From the NCBI RefSeq assembly GCF_003026495.1, contig NZ_PYMA01000018.1, forward strand, positions 1 to 64,000: a stretch of DNA of 64,000 nt. Direction: 5' to 3'. The notes under the pieces were generated by a model. The model saw only the letters and a list, made by a program, of their open reading frames with translations, made no database searches and was not told where the DNA came from. The position numbers and the translations under genes are program-made. Origin of the DNA: Photobacterium sanctipauli (GTDB lineage Bacteria > Pseudomonadota > Gammaproteobacteria > Enterobacterales > Vibrionaceae). This document shows positions 35,307 to 44,441 of the stretch, one piece after another (position 1 is the first letter of the stretch; every line of letters starts with the position of its first letter).

Positions 35307-35335
35307 TTGACACTCACCCTGAAACGATGCATATT
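35307..35335 (+). promoter_or_regulatory. Candidate late promoter
   Basis: TTGACA (35307-35312), a 17-bp spacer and CATATT (35330-35335), giving a start near 35342. Two terminators lie directly downstream, so transcription into the lysis genes would need antitermination, as at lambda PR'. Confidence 0.6.
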
Positions 35336-35346
35336 TACCACATTGC

Positions 35347-35376
35347 AAAACCTCGCCCACTCGGCGGGGTTTTGTC
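35347..35376 (+). terminator. Late-leader terminator 1
   Basis: AAAACCTCGCC ... GGCGGGGTTTT stem with T-rich tail. Confidence 0.75.
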
Positions 35377-35403
35377 GTTTTAGCGCTTTATACCTCTAAT
35401 CCT

Positions 35404-35430
35404 AACCGCCGTTCTGGCGGTTTTTTTATA
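35404..35430 (+). terminator. Late-leader terminator 2
   Basis: AACCGCC-GTTCT-GGCGGTT followed by a T run, 15 bases before the holin frame. Confidence 0.85.
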
Positions 35431-35444
35431 CCTGAAATTCGCCT

Positions 35445-35660
35445 ATGAGAGAGAAGATGATCGGATGGTTTGCCTACCTCTGGGCGGGTTTTACCGGCTT
35501 GGTGTCTGGCTTATCCATCAATGAAATTGGTGTGGTGGTGTCTATCGCTGCCACCTTGTTTACCGCCGTTATCAACTGGCTCTATCGCCGCCGAATGCTC
35601 AAAGCCCTGCAGAACCATCCTGATGTGAGAAAAGCCTATGAACAAATGGAAGACGACTAG
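35445..35660 (+). CDS. Holin
   Basis: A 71-residue membrane protein with two hydrophobic segments (WFAYLWAGFTGLVSGL and VVVSIAATLFTAVINWLY) and a charged tail, directly before the endolysin. An ATG at 35457 with GAGAGAAG just upstream is an alternative start, a possible dual-start holin/antiholin arrangement. Confidence 0.75.
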   Translation: MREKMIGWFAYLWAGFTGLVSGLSINEIGVVVSIAATLFTAVINWLYRRRMLKALQNHPDVRKAYEQMEDD

Positions 35661-36174
35661 CGGCGCGGCCGGTTGTGCGGTGGCTGCTGTACTGGCTTTT
35701 GTTGCAGGTACTCATCACGACTTAAAGACCAGTGACGATGGCTTGGCGTTTATGGCCGGGCTGGAAGGATGTAAAAGCTCGGCTTACCAGTGCAGCGCCA
35801 ACGTGTGGACCATCGGCCTTGGCCATACCCAAGGGGTAGAGCAGGGCGATACAGCGGAAGTACCTGAAATTGCCCAATGGTTTATTGATGATATTGCTGC
35901 CGCCGAAAAGGTAGTTAATCAACAAGTTAAGCTGCCCGAAGGGCCAAAGTTCGATATGGCCGTGAGCTTTGTGATGAACCTTGGTGCGGGTAATTTCCGC
36001 AGCTCGACTTACCTGAAAAAACTCAAAGCTGGCGAGCTGGATGCAGCCTGTAATGAGTTTACTCGCTGGGTGTATGTGAACGGTAAAGACTGTCGTGTGG
36101 AAACCAGCAATTGTCTGGGCATAGTGACGCGGCGGGAACGTGAACGGGGGATTTGCCTCAATGGTTATGAGTAA
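35638..36174 (+). CDS. SAR-type endolysin (GH24 lysozyme)
   Basis: A 178-residue phage lysozyme. Catalytic layout Glu-x8-Cys-x5-Thr is visible in LEGCKSSAYQCSANVWT. The N-terminus (GAAGCAVAAVLAFVAGT) is a weakly hydrophobic Ala/Gly-rich signal-anchor-release segment, so it is exported by Sec and activated on release from the membrane, with a pinholin-type partner expected. It overlaps the holin gene. Confidence 0.9.
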   Translation: MNKWKTTSGAAGCAVAAVLAFVAGTHHDLKTSDDGLAFMAGLEGCKSSAYQCSANVWTIGLGHTQGVEQGDTAEVPEIAQWFIDDIAAAEKVVNQQVKLPEGPKFDMAVSFVMNLGAGNFRSSTYLKKLKAGELDAACNEFTRWVYVNGKDCRVETSNCLGIVTRRERERGICLNGYE

Positions 36175-36556
36175 GTTCAAGAGCTTTAGTTTGGTGGTGC
36201 TGGTACTGATTGCGGTGGTGCTGTTTGTCGAGAACGGCTTCTTATCACGAGATTTAAAAGCATCGAAAGCGGATATTCAGGCCAAGTCGCAAGAAATCGC
36301 ACAGCTGGTCGCAGTGAATCAATCCATGGAACAGACGGTGGCTTACCTAGAGGCCATGGCAGAGCGAGAACGTATAGCGGCTGAGCAGGCGGATTTAGCC
36401 CGTCGAAGTTGGCAGGCTCGCGCATCACAAGCACAACTACAAATTGAAAAGGACATTGCCAATGCGAATTGTGCTGATTTGCTTATTCCTGGTGCTGACC
36501 GTTGGGTGTACTACAACGCCGCCAGTGGTCACCCAATACAAAGTAACACTGATTAA
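36161..36556 (+). CDS. Inner-membrane spanin (Rz-like)
   Basis: About 131 residues with an N-terminal membrane segment (SFSLVVLVLIAVVLFVENG) and a long coiled coil (KADIQAKSQEIAQLVAVNQS...). The position after the endolysin and the nested lipoprotein gene identify it as the i-spanin, which fuses the two membranes at lysis. Starts at 36161 and 36167 are both possible. Confidence 0.82.
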   Translation: MVMSKFKSFSLVVLVLIAVVLFVENGFLSRDLKASKADIQAKSQEIAQLVAVNQSMEQTVAYLEAMAERERIAAEQADLARRSWQARASQAQLQIEKDIANANCADLLIPGADRWVYYNAASGHPIQSNTD

Positions 36557-36731
36557 ACCGCCTGCGGCGTATTTACTTCCTTGTACTCAACCTTATCAAT
36601 CGCCTCCGTTAACGTGGGGCGAGGCCGTTAGGCGTGATCCTGTCTGGCTGATGTATTTCTCGTTGTGTGCTTCTCGCATCGAGAATTTGCGGCGTTGTTA
36701 CGACAACCCGCAGACCTGCATTCAAGAGTGA
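36462..36731 (+). CDS. Outer-membrane spanin lipoprotein (Rz1-like)
   Basis: An 89-residue lipoprotein (lipobox LVLTVGC, Cys16) with a Pro-rich mature part (TTTPPVVTQYKVTLIKPPA). It is nested out of frame in the end of the Rz-like gene, the classic Rz/Rz1 arrangement. AAGGA lies 8 bases before the ATG at 36462. Confidence 0.82.
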   Translation: MRIVLICLFLVLTVGCTTTPPVVTQYKVTLIKPPAAYLLPCTQPYQSPPLTWGEAVRRDPVWLMYFSLCASRIENLRRCYDNPQTCIQE

Positions 36732-36932
36732 TTTCTCTTTTCTATTTTCATCTTCTGCGTTTGTGCCTCGCTGTCTGCTGCGTTAGCTAAGACGGTGCCC
36801 TCCTTACATCTGAGCGCGCATTCAGAATCAAAAAGGCACTAGCCACGCGAGTAAGCGCGACATGAGCGGCAACGTCACCGTGGGCGAGACGGGCGTGACA
36901 CCGGGAGAGACTGGGCTATTTCCGAGGAAGCC
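36732..36932. other. Non-coding gap before terminase; possible cos region
   Basis: A 200-base gap without a coding frame. Its last third (about 36840-36910) is GC-rich with GGGCGAGACGGGCGTGACAC. A cos site upstream of the small terminase gene would be expected for this lambda-type terminase. No match to a known cos was recognised. Confidence 0.3.
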
Positions 36933-37400
36933 ATGAATAATGAAAAACGATTATGGAATACCAGTGAGTTAGAGCAGTTTGGCTCTCACCGTTCGACGGT
37001 ACGTAAACGCCTTAAAGCGGCAGGTATTGAGCCGGTGGCCTTCAAGGGTAATGCGCCGCTATACGATGTGTGTCAGGTGGCGCCGTATTTGTGTAAAGCG
37101 CCAGTGAAAGAGTCAGACGCTCCGGATCTAATGGGCTTTCCAACCGCCGCTGAGCTGCGGGCGTTTGTTCAGGCAGAGCGAGAGAAGCTGAGCCTATCGA
37201 AAGACACTGGCGAGTTGATCCTGCGTGAAGACTACGAGAATGAAATCGCCAAGAGTACCGCTGCGATTAAGAAGTTTGCCGATGGAGCTATCAACCGAAT
37301 TGAAACCGCGATACCGGATGCGACTGCGGAACAACTTGAGAATATCGAAAGATTACTGAATTTTGATTTAGAGGCGGTGAACGATGACATTCGATTATAA
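36933..37400 (+). CDS. Terminase small subunit (Nu1/DUF1441-like)
   Basis: A 155-residue protein with an N-terminal winged-helix-like segment (LWNTSELEQFGSHRSTVRKRL) and a helical C-terminus. Directly upstream of the large terminase with a 17-base overlap. It should bind the packaging site and recruit the large subunit. Confidence 0.82.
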   Translation: MNNEKRLWNTSELEQFGSHRSTVRKRLKAAGIEPVAFKGNAPLYDVCQVAPYLCKAPVKESDAPDLMGFPTAAELRAFVQAEREKLSLSKDTGELILREDYENEIAKSTAAIKKFADGAINRIETAIPDATAEQLENIERLLNFDLEAVNDDIRL

Positions 37401-39450
37401 ATTTGCCGATGCGGCGGCTATTCGTCGTAGTTTGGCTTATTTGTGTTTGCCTGCGAATAAAACCCCAGCGGAAGCCGCTGATGAGTATCTCTGGGTGTCG
37501 GATGGAATGGACACCACTAAGTTTATGAGTTCGATGACGCCGTATATGCGTGAGCCGATGAATGCGCTGTCTCGTCGAATTTATGAAGCGGTGATTTTGA
37601 TGGGGCCTGCGCGTTCGGGCAAGACTAAAGCCTTGGTTGAGGGCTGGATAAATTACGCCGTTACTCAAGCGCCGGGTGACATGCTGCTTATCTACAGTAC
37701 CAAAACCAAAGCGGTCGATATGAGTAAGATAGATTTAGATCGCTGCTTTACCAAAACCAAACCTATTCGTGATTTGCGTACTGGCCGCAAGGCGGATGAC
37801 AACCTCACCAGTAAAGTGTTCAAGAACGGCATGATGCTAAAGCTGGATTCCGCGACGGAAACTAGTTTGTCGGCCTCGACTTATCGTTATGCAGGTTGTA
37901 CCGATTACGATCGCGGTGATGACTCGGTGGGGGAAGAAGGTAGTAAGTTTCAACTCATGCTAATGCGGGTACAAAATGCTAAGTCGTCTGGAATGGCGAT
38001 GGCTGAATCTTCCCCTGGGCGTATTGTTCGTCAGCCAAAACCGGATGCGCAGTTGAAGCCTCATGAATGCCAGCCTTGTTCGGGCATCGGTGGTTTGTAT
38101 AACCAAGGCGATAGGCGACGATTTTACTGGCAGTGTCCTGACTGCGAAGCGTGGTTCATGCCTCTTTTTGAGACGCTGAAGTGGGATGACCATGAGGACT
38201 ACCAGGATGCGGCTAACACAGCGTATTGTGAGTGTCCTCGCTGTACATATCGAATAGAAGAAAAGCAAAAGCAGAAACTTAACCTTGCTGGGCGTTGGTT
38301 TCGGGAAGGTGGCGTTGACCAGTATGGTCAGGTTGTTGAAGACGAAAGCCAGCATCGAAAGTCCAAATGGGCAACGTTCTGGTTTGAGGGCGTTGTGGCG
38401 GCTTATGCGAGTTGGGAAAAGTTGGTTTATCGCTACTTGAATGCCCAGGCGCAATATGATGAAAGCGGTGATGAAGAAGCGCTGAAAAGCTTTATGAACA
38501 TCAATGTTGGCCGTCCCTATATTTATCAATCTCAAAGTCAGGAAGTGGGGGCGCATGAGCTGATGGCTCGTGCTGGAGACTATCCGCGTGGTGTGATTCC
38601 TGAAGGAGGTCGATTCCTGATCATGAGTATCGATGTGCAGGGTGGTCGCAAGAACCCTCGGTTTGTGGTGCAAGCTCAGGTGTTCGGGGAAGGGCTGCAA
38701 CGTTGGGTAATTGACCGCTTTGAAATCCTGACTACACCTCATCGCAATGGTGATCGCATTAATCCTGCGGTGTATGCCGAGGATTGGGATTTGTTGATTG
38801 ATCAGGTGATTAAGAAAACCTATCCATTGGGGGATGAGTCTGGCCGGGTGATGAAGCCGTTACTGACACTGTGTGATTCCGGTGGATCTGGTGAAAAGGT
38901 GGGTAATAAAACCACTTCGGTTACTGAGCTGAGTTATCAGTTTTACAACCGCCTGAAGCGGCAGGGGATGTCTCATTTGTTCCGTTTGGTGAAAGGCGCG
39001 AGCCGTGATCCGAAAGACTTGGTGAAAGAGAGCTTTCCCGATAAGCGTTCTAAACATGCGCATGGTGAAATCCCGCTGTTGTTGCTTCATACCAACCGGT
39101 TAAAACACCGTGTGTCGTCGAGCTATTGTCGGGCTGAGTTTGGTTCTCGATTCTTCCATTTGCCTGCTTGGTGCCAACGTGAGTGGTTTGATGAGCTGAC
39201 TGCCGAATATATTGATGAAAACGGCGATTGGCAGAAGCCAGATAAACAAGCGAATGAGGCGTTTGACCTGTGCGTGTATGCCGAAGCGGGGATGCATTAC
39301 AAGGGCGGTGATGAGCTGAACTGGCAGAGCCCTCCGGGCTGGGCCGATGAGTGGCAGTTCAATATCAATGTAGTGGATGCCGATCAGCAGCCGAAGTTTG
39401 AGCGAAAACCAAGAAGTCGATATAGGCATTCAAGGGGCATTTACGGATGA
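37384..39450 (+). CDS. Terminase large subunit (lambda gpA type)
   Basis: A 688-residue packaging motor. Walker A is MGPARSGKTKAL (about 76-87). A zinc-like cluster (ECQPCSG...CPDCEAW...CECPRC) and the C-terminal nuclease acid region (LIMSIDVQGG, LTLCDSGGSG) follow, the GpA family layout. It cuts concatemers at cos and pumps DNA into proheads with ATP. Confidence 0.93.
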   Translation: MTFDYKFADAAAIRRSLAYLCLPANKTPAEAADEYLWVSDGMDTTKFMSSMTPYMREPMNALSRRIYEAVILMGPARSGKTKALVEGWINYAVTQAPGDMLLIYSTKTKAVDMSKIDLDRCFTKTKPIRDLRTGRKADDNLTSKVFKNGMMLKLDSATETSLSASTYRYAGCTDYDRGDDSVGEEGSKFQLMLMRVQNAKSSGMAMAESSPGRIVRQPKPDAQLKPHECQPCSGIGGLYNQGDRRRFYWQCPDCEAWFMPLFETLKWDDHEDYQDAANTAYCECPRCTYRIEEKQKQKLNLAGRWFREGGVDQYGQVVEDESQHRKSKWATFWFEGVVAAYASWEKLVYRYLNAQAQYDESGDEEALKSFMNINVGRPYIYQSQSQEVGAHELMARAGDYPRGVIPEGGRFLIMSIDVQGGRKNPRFVVQAQVFGEGLQRWVIDRFEILTTPHRNGDRINPAVYAEDWDLLIDQVIKKTYPLGDESGRVMKPLLTLCDSGGSGEKVGNKTTSVTELSYQFYNRLKRQGMSHLFRLVKGASRDPKDLVKESFPDKRSKHAHGEIPLLLLHTNRLKHRVSSSYCRAEFGSRFFHLPAWCQREWFDELTAEYIDENGDWQKPDKQANEAFDLCVYAEAGMHYKGGDELNWQSPPGWADEWQFNINVVDADQQPKFERKPRSRYRHSRGIYG

Positions 39451-39659
39451 CAATAACGAACCGCCAGCGCTTGCAGTGGTACTTAGATGCCGAGCAGAAA
39501 ATTTTGATGCAGCAGTCGGTGGAAACTGCTGAAGGGGAAAAGCTGACCTTTGCCAGCCTTGCAACGGTGCGACGAGAGATTGAACGCTTGCAGGCGTTAA
39601 TCGCTCGGGAGTCGCAAGGGGGCCGCAGAAGCATGATCCGGAGGAATTACCTTGAGTAA
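39447..39659 (+). CDS. Head-tail joining protein gpW-like
   Basis: A 70-residue helical protein (MTITNRQRLQWYLDAEQKIL...) between terminase and portal, the position and size of lambda gpW. ATGA-type overlap with the terminase stop. It contributes to closing the filled head. Confidence 0.75.
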   Translation: MTITNRQRLQWYLDAEQKILMQQSVETAEGEKLTFASLATVRREIERLQALIARESQGGRRSMIRRNYLE

Positions 39660-41172
39660 ATTCAACCTTGCCGATCGTGTGGTGGGTTACTTCAACCCCA
39701 AGGCAGGGCTTGAACGGATGCACAACCGAACGTTAATCAACAAGTATCAAGCTGCATTACCTGCTAACCCCCACACCAAGAAACGTAATCCTCGCTCTAC
39801 CAGTAAAGCCAATCAGTTAAACAAAGATGCCAAGTCGCTGCGCCAACGGGCGCGGCATATGGATGAAAACACGCCTTTCGTTACTGCGATTCTTGATGAG
39901 TTCTGCGCCAATGTGGTGGGGCCGAACGGCATCATGATTGAACCTCAGCCATTGGATAAAGCCGGCAATGTACATACGGAGTTTGCCCGGCAAATCAATG
40001 AATGGTTTGAGCTGTTTTCCCTTAAGCAAAATATCGATGGTGAACACTCTCGGGCTGAAACCGAGTGGTTGGCCTGCCGTACCTGGTTGCGAGATGGGGA
40101 AGTGTTTGCGCGGTATTACATGGGCTATCACCCAGAGATTGATTATCCATCTGGGACGCCGTTTGGGGTGCAGCCGTTTGAGCCGGATTATGTGCCGGTG
40201 AATATCAGTGAGCCTGAGCGCGGTGTGTATGAAGGGATTCGTCGCAATAAATTAGGGCAGATTATCTCTGTGTTGATCCAGCGGGATGCGTTGGGTTTTG
40301 AGTTCTCTGAAGTTGAGGCGCGATTCGTTACTCACCTGAAGTTTACCCGTCGTTTTCATCAGAACCGAGGCGTGACCTTGCTGCATTCAGTCATGGACTT
40401 GATTGCGGATGTAGAAGATTACGATCAGTCAGAGCGGATCAGTGCGCAGATTGCTAGCCGCTTTGCTTATTTCATCAAGCGTGACAGCAGCACTGAAGTG
40501 AGTGATGCCTTTGACCGTGGTGGGGATGTGTTCCTTGGTATGGGGAACAGCTTTGAACTGGCACCTGGTGAAGATGCGGGTGTGGTGGAGAGCAATCGCA
40601 GTGAGTCGATGAGTAGTCCGTTCCGTGATGCCCAAATGCGATTAGCGTCGGCAGGTTCTGGCGTGAACTGTTCTAGTGTGACTCGTCATTACTCTGGAAC
40701 CTATTCGGCCCAGCGGCAAGAGCTTATCGATTCCTTTGCTCGATACCGGATCCTTCAACGCAAGTTCGTTACCTGCTGGACCCGTCCGCAATATCGGCAA
40801 GCGCTGGAGATGGCGATTCTCTCTGGTCAGTTAAAAGTGCCAAAGGATGTTGATGCTGAGTCGGTATTGAATGCGATTTATCAAGCGCCAGTCATGCCGT
40901 GGATAGACCCAGCTAAAGAGATGACTGGGGTTGAGAAAGGTACGCGGTTGGGATTGCAGTCGCTTAGCCATTACCAGCGAGAACGTAACTTCAACCCTGT
41001 ATCAGTCAGGCGTGAGATTAAGGCTGAGCGTCAGGCAATGAATGATGATGCGATTGTGAGTGTGGCGGATCCTGCCCATAACATTGCGTCGAAGGTTCAG
41101 CATAGCGCTAGCAGCAAGAATCAAACGAGCCAAAACACGAACAGAGAGGCAAAGAATGCCGAAGATGAATAA
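39652..41172 (+). CDS. Portal protein (lambda gpB family)
   Basis: A 506-residue portal. Segments LRQRARHMDENTPFVTAILD, RTWLRDGEVFARYY and SSVTRHYSGTYSAQRQEL are typical of the lambda portal family. It starts with TTG at 39652, set by GGAGG 8 bases upstream. It forms the dodecameric ring through which DNA passes. Confidence 0.92.
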   Translation: MSKFNLADRVVGYFNPKAGLERMHNRTLINKYQAALPANPHTKKRNPRSTSKANQLNKDAKSLRQRARHMDENTPFVTAILDEFCANVVGPNGIMIEPQPLDKAGNVHTEFARQINEWFELFSLKQNIDGEHSRAETEWLACRTWLRDGEVFARYYMGYHPEIDYPSGTPFGVQPFEPDYVPVNISEPERGVYEGIRRNKLGQIISVLIQRDALGFEFSEVEARFVTHLKFTRRFHQNRGVTLLHSVMDLIADVEDYDQSERISAQIASRFAYFIKRDSSTEVSDAFDRGGDVFLGMGNSFELAPGEDAGVVESNRSESMSSPFRDAQMRLASAGSGVNCSSVTRHYSGTYSAQRQELIDSFARYRILQRKFVTCWTRPQYRQALEMAILSGQLKVPKDVDAESVLNAIYQAPVMPWIDPAKEMTGVEKGTRLGLQSLSHYQRERNFNPVSVRREIKAERQAMNDDAIVSVADPAHNIASKVQHSASSKNQTSQNTNREAKNAEDE

Positions 41173-43231
41173 GTCATGGTTCACTCTGACCAATCAGGGT
41201 GAAGAGCAGCCGGTGAAGGTGTGGATCCACGGTGATATCGGTAGCTATGACATTGAGGCTATCGATTTGGTGCGGGCGCTGCAGGCCGTGGGTAGCCAAG
41301 ATGCTGAGTTTCGTATTCAGAGCTATGGCGGCTCGGTGTATGAAGGGCTGGCGATGTATAACGCCATCAAGGCGCATAAGGGTAAAACCGTGGGTGTGGT
41401 TGATGGCTTGGTGGCGTCTATCTCAAGCTATTTCCTGATGGCCTGCGATGTGGTGAAGATGCCGGAAAACGCCAAGCTGATGATTCACAACCCGTCGATT
41501 GGGGCATGGGGCGGTGAAGATGAGCTGGATAGCGCGCTGACCCAGCTGAAGAACGCCAAACAAACCATTGCGGATGCTTATGTGGAGCGCTGCGGTAAGC
41601 CGTTGGACGATGTGCTGGCGGCGATGGCCAAGGAGACTTGGTTTACTGCGCAGGAAGCACTGGAGTTTGGCTTGATTGATGAGGTTGTCGATCCGGTTGA
41701 TCTCTCCAACAGCCTCAAGAATGTCTCCCTTGATGATTTGCAGGCCAAGGCCTTTAAGCATCCCCCGGAAGATTTGCTTAATCAGTTAGAAAGCCCTATT
41801 TCTGAGCCCAAACCAGAACCTTCAACTTCAAAAACAGAACCTCAACCGCTGGCCGCAAGTGCGGCAGGCAGCGAACTATCACAACAGGTAAGTGACGATA
41901 TGCCAAAACCACTTGATAACGATACGCTGCAAAATGCAGTGAAGAAAGAAAACGCTCGCCAGTCTGCGATTCGTGCGCTGTGTGCTCAGCACAAGGTGAG
42001 TGATGAGCTGCGCGATGACATGCTCAATGATATGGATTGCTCGGAAGAGAAGGCCTCGCTGAAGATTCTGCAGAACCTGGGGACTCTTTCTGCTCAAGGT
42101 AGTGAACCGTCTGGTCAAGGACGTGATCCGCAGGGGAATGGTGGTGATCAGGCTTCATCAGGGCCAACCAATACCCATATTCATGTTGATAACGGCAATA
42201 CCACCAAAGATGCGCTGCAGAATGCGCTAAATTCGCGCTGTGGTACCGAAAATGTCGATAAAGATAATCCATATCGCATGAAAACGCTGTTGGATATGGC
42301 TGAGATCTTGGTGGGCAAAGATGCCAAGTTCTGCAGTAACAAGAATGAACTGGTGGCAAGGGCGTTCAACAGTGGTGATTTTGCCGACATCATCACCGAA
42401 GGTGTACGGACGGTCATGCGTGATGAAGCCAAGGTTCGGGCGCCGTTGTGGCGTGAGCTGGCAAACACCGAGAATCTGCCGAACTTTAAAGAAACGGATT
42501 TGGTGCTGATTAATGATGCGCCGGATTTGATGGCGGTATCAGAAGACGGTGAGTACAAAGCGGCGACCATTAAAGGTAGCGGCGAGAAGATCCAGCTGGC
42601 GACCTTTGGCCGTGAAATTGCCTTTACCCGTCAGGCGATCATCAATGATGAAATCGCGCTGATTTCTAAGATCCCCCGTAAGTTCATGCAGTCGGCTTAT
42701 CGTCTGTCTGACAAGCTGATGTTCAATGCGATCCTCTCTGGCCAAATGGGTGATGGAAAGTCGGTTTATATCCCGGGTACGAGCACCAAGTGGGGCAATC
42801 TTAAAACAGGTATCACAAAGGGTGATTACCAAGATTTGATTATGGCGCTGCATAAGTCGTTCGCGACGGCGACATCATCGGGTGGTGATGCGTTGGATCT
42901 TCGCGGTGAAGTACTACTGGCAAACCCTGACCATGCTTCATACCTCGAAGCGGTGCTGAATACGGCGAGTAAGCCGGATACCTTCAACCCAGCTTATAAG
43001 AAGTTCCAGAAGGTGATTGAAACGGCTCGAATGGCTGAGGTGAATGGTGCGATTGCTCTTACCGGTAAGCATTTCGATTCGGTTGTGATGGCCTTCCTAG
43101 ATGGCGAGCAAGATCCTTGGTTGGAAACGGGTGATGGCTGGAGCAGCGACGGTGCTAAGTTCCGCATCACTTACGATCTGGCTTCTAAGATGGTTGATCG
43201 CCGCGGTATTTCTAAAGTGACGTTCGCTTAA
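41156..43231 (+). CDS. Prohead protease fused to major capsid protein
   Basis: A 691-residue fusion. Residues 1-200 are a ClpP/S49-like protease (VWIHGDIGSYDIEAIDL, nucleophile Ser in VASISSYF, His in MIHNPSIGAWG). Residues about 210-350 are a charged scaffold-like linker. The remainder is an HK97-type capsid protein (EIAFTRQAIINDEIALISKIPRK). Self-processing of the fusion during head assembly is inferred. GAGAGG lies 7 bases before the ATG at 41156. Confidence 0.88.
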   Translation: MPKMNKSWFTLTNQGEEQPVKVWIHGDIGSYDIEAIDLVRALQAVGSQDAEFRIQSYGGSVYEGLAMYNAIKAHKGKTVGVVDGLVASISSYFLMACDVVKMPENAKLMIHNPSIGAWGGEDELDSALTQLKNAKQTIADAYVERCGKPLDDVLAAMAKETWFTAQEALEFGLIDEVVDPVDLSNSLKNVSLDDLQAKAFKHPPEDLLNQLESPISEPKPEPSTSKTEPQPLAASAAGSELSQQVSDDMPKPLDNDTLQNAVKKENARQSAIRALCAQHKVSDELRDDMLNDMDCSEEKASLKILQNLGTLSAQGSEPSGQGRDPQGNGGDQASSGPTNTHIHVDNGNTTKDALQNALNSRCGTENVDKDNPYRMKTLLDMAEILVGKDAKFCSNKNELVARAFNSGDFADIITEGVRTVMRDEAKVRAPLWRELANTENLPNFKETDLVLINDAPDLMAVSEDGEYKAATIKGSGEKIQLATFGREIAFTRQAIINDEIALISKIPRKFMQSAYRLSDKLMFNAILSGQMGDGKSVYIPGTSTKWGNLKTGITKGDYQDLIMALHKSFATATSSGGDALDLRGEVLLANPDHASYLEAVLNTASKPDTFNPAYKKFQKVIETARMAEVNGAIALTGKHFDSVVMAFLDGEQDPWLETGDGWSSDGAKFRITYDLASKMVDRRGISKVTFA

Positions 43232-43271
43232 TCATTCCCACACTCATTAGTTAATAAGACAGGTAGTTACG

Positions 43272-43589
43272 ATGCGTATTGCTGACGGAAATAAGATTGA
43301 CCTGAAAGCGCCTGCTGGCGGGTTTACCAAGGATGTGCCGGTTAAGTATGGCTCTTTGATTGTGGTACCCAATTACTCGGGTCCTGAAGGTCAGGTTGTG
43401 AGTTGTACTTACCGTGGTTTGTTTGACGGGCCGATTAAGGCGGGGGATACGTCTGCTTTTGAATCAGAACCGGCGTATTTCCACAATGGTGAATTCACCA
43501 AAACAGCGCCAACGGCTGACGGTTCGGTGAAAGTGCCGGTGGGTGTATTCACTGATGGCTGTGTGCTGCTGACTGGCGTGCTGGTTTAA
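43272..43589 (+). CDS. DUF2190 head decoration-like protein
   Basis: A 105-residue beta-rich protein (MRIADGNKIDLKAPAGGFTK...VGVFTDGCVLLTGVLV) matching the DUF2190 pattern found after phage capsid genes, likely capsid decoration or stabilisation. Confidence 0.75.
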   Translation: MRIADGNKIDLKAPAGGFTKDVPVKYGSLIVVPNYSGPEGQVVSCTYRGLFDGPIKAGDTSAFESEPAYFHNGEFTKTAPTADGSVKVPVGVFTDGCVLLTGVLV

Positions 43590-43591
43590 CG

Positions 43592-43957
43592 GTGGCTAGT
43601 CAGTTTGGTGAGGGGGCTAGCCAGTTTGAAGGAGCCCGAGAGCTAGTTCGGGCTTCGCTTCAAAGCTGCTTTGGCCGTCCCATTGTGGTGATGTTGTCCG
43701 ATGGCAGCCAGCGAACGGTTCAGGGTTATATCAAGTCCACTGAGCTGAATGGCAATAAAGTAAAACGGCTTCTAACTGATGCCGAGTTACCGCCATTAGC
43801 GTCGCTGATGGATGAGGGTAAGCGCTATGTGCTAGCTCATTCAAATGCCCTTGATATGGGACGTGATGGGGATAGCCAAATCACCCGTGAATACTTGATG
43901 AGCTTGGAATCGGCAGGGGCTAAACATGGCTGGTCTGAATTCACAGATGATCCTTGA
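43592..43957 (+). CDS. Putative head-tail connector protein
   Basis: A 121-residue protein opened by GTG. The N-terminus has a short internal duplication (ASQFGEGASQFEGA). Unrecognised, but its place between decoration and minor tail genes suggests a connector or neck role. The start is uncertain because no ribosome site is clear. Confidence 0.55.
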   Translation: MASQFGEGASQFEGARELVRASLQSCFGRPIVVMLSDGSQRTVQGYIKSTELNGNKVKRLLTDAELPPLASLMDEGKRYVLAHSNALDMGRDGDSQITREYLMSLESAGAKHGWSEFTDDP

Positions 43958-44441
43958 TACGCGTGTGCTGGAGAAGTTTTCTCAGTTGCCTGTGGAGTTG
44001 GCCAAGGCGGCACGACGGGCGGTGGTGAAAACTAATCGTTGGCTACGTGCGGTATCGATGGCTGACCTGGGCTATGAGCTATCCATCGATAGTAAGGCGA
44101 TGAAAACACGCTATCGGGTGTATCAGCGTGGCCATACATCGAAGCTGTGGGTTGGTGTACGGGAAGTGGGCGTTCATCGGTTGGGAAAGCCTGTTCAAGG
44201 TCGTGACGGTGTCACGGTTGGGCGGCATTTCTACAAGGGTGCGTTTATCTCTCCAATGGATAGTGATCAGCTGTTGGTGTTCCGGCGCCAGAGCCGAGCA
44301 AGGAAGTCTATCAAGCTGGTGACGATGGATATCTCGGAGCAGTCCGAAGAGATTATTGAGTCTTATCTTCCCGAGTTAAACCGCAAGTTCGAGGAGCACT
44401 TTCACCATGAGTTCAAATTCGTTCTTTCGAGTGCCAAGTGA
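43926..44441 (+). CDS. Minor tail protein (gpZ-like)
   Basis: A 171-residue basic protein (KFSQLPVELAKAARRAVVKTNRWL...) with the N-terminal pattern of prophage minor tail protein Z/HK97 gp10-type connectors. It overlaps both neighbours. Expected at the neck of the tail. Confidence 0.7.
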   Translation: MAGLNSQMILDTRVLEKFSQLPVELAKAARRAVVKTNRWLRAVSMADLGYELSIDSKAMKTRYRVYQRGHTSKLWVGVREVGVHRLGKPVQGRDGVTVGRHFYKGAFISPMDSDQLLVFRRQSRARKSIKLVTMDISEQSEEIIESYLPELNRKFEEHFHHEFKFVLSSAK

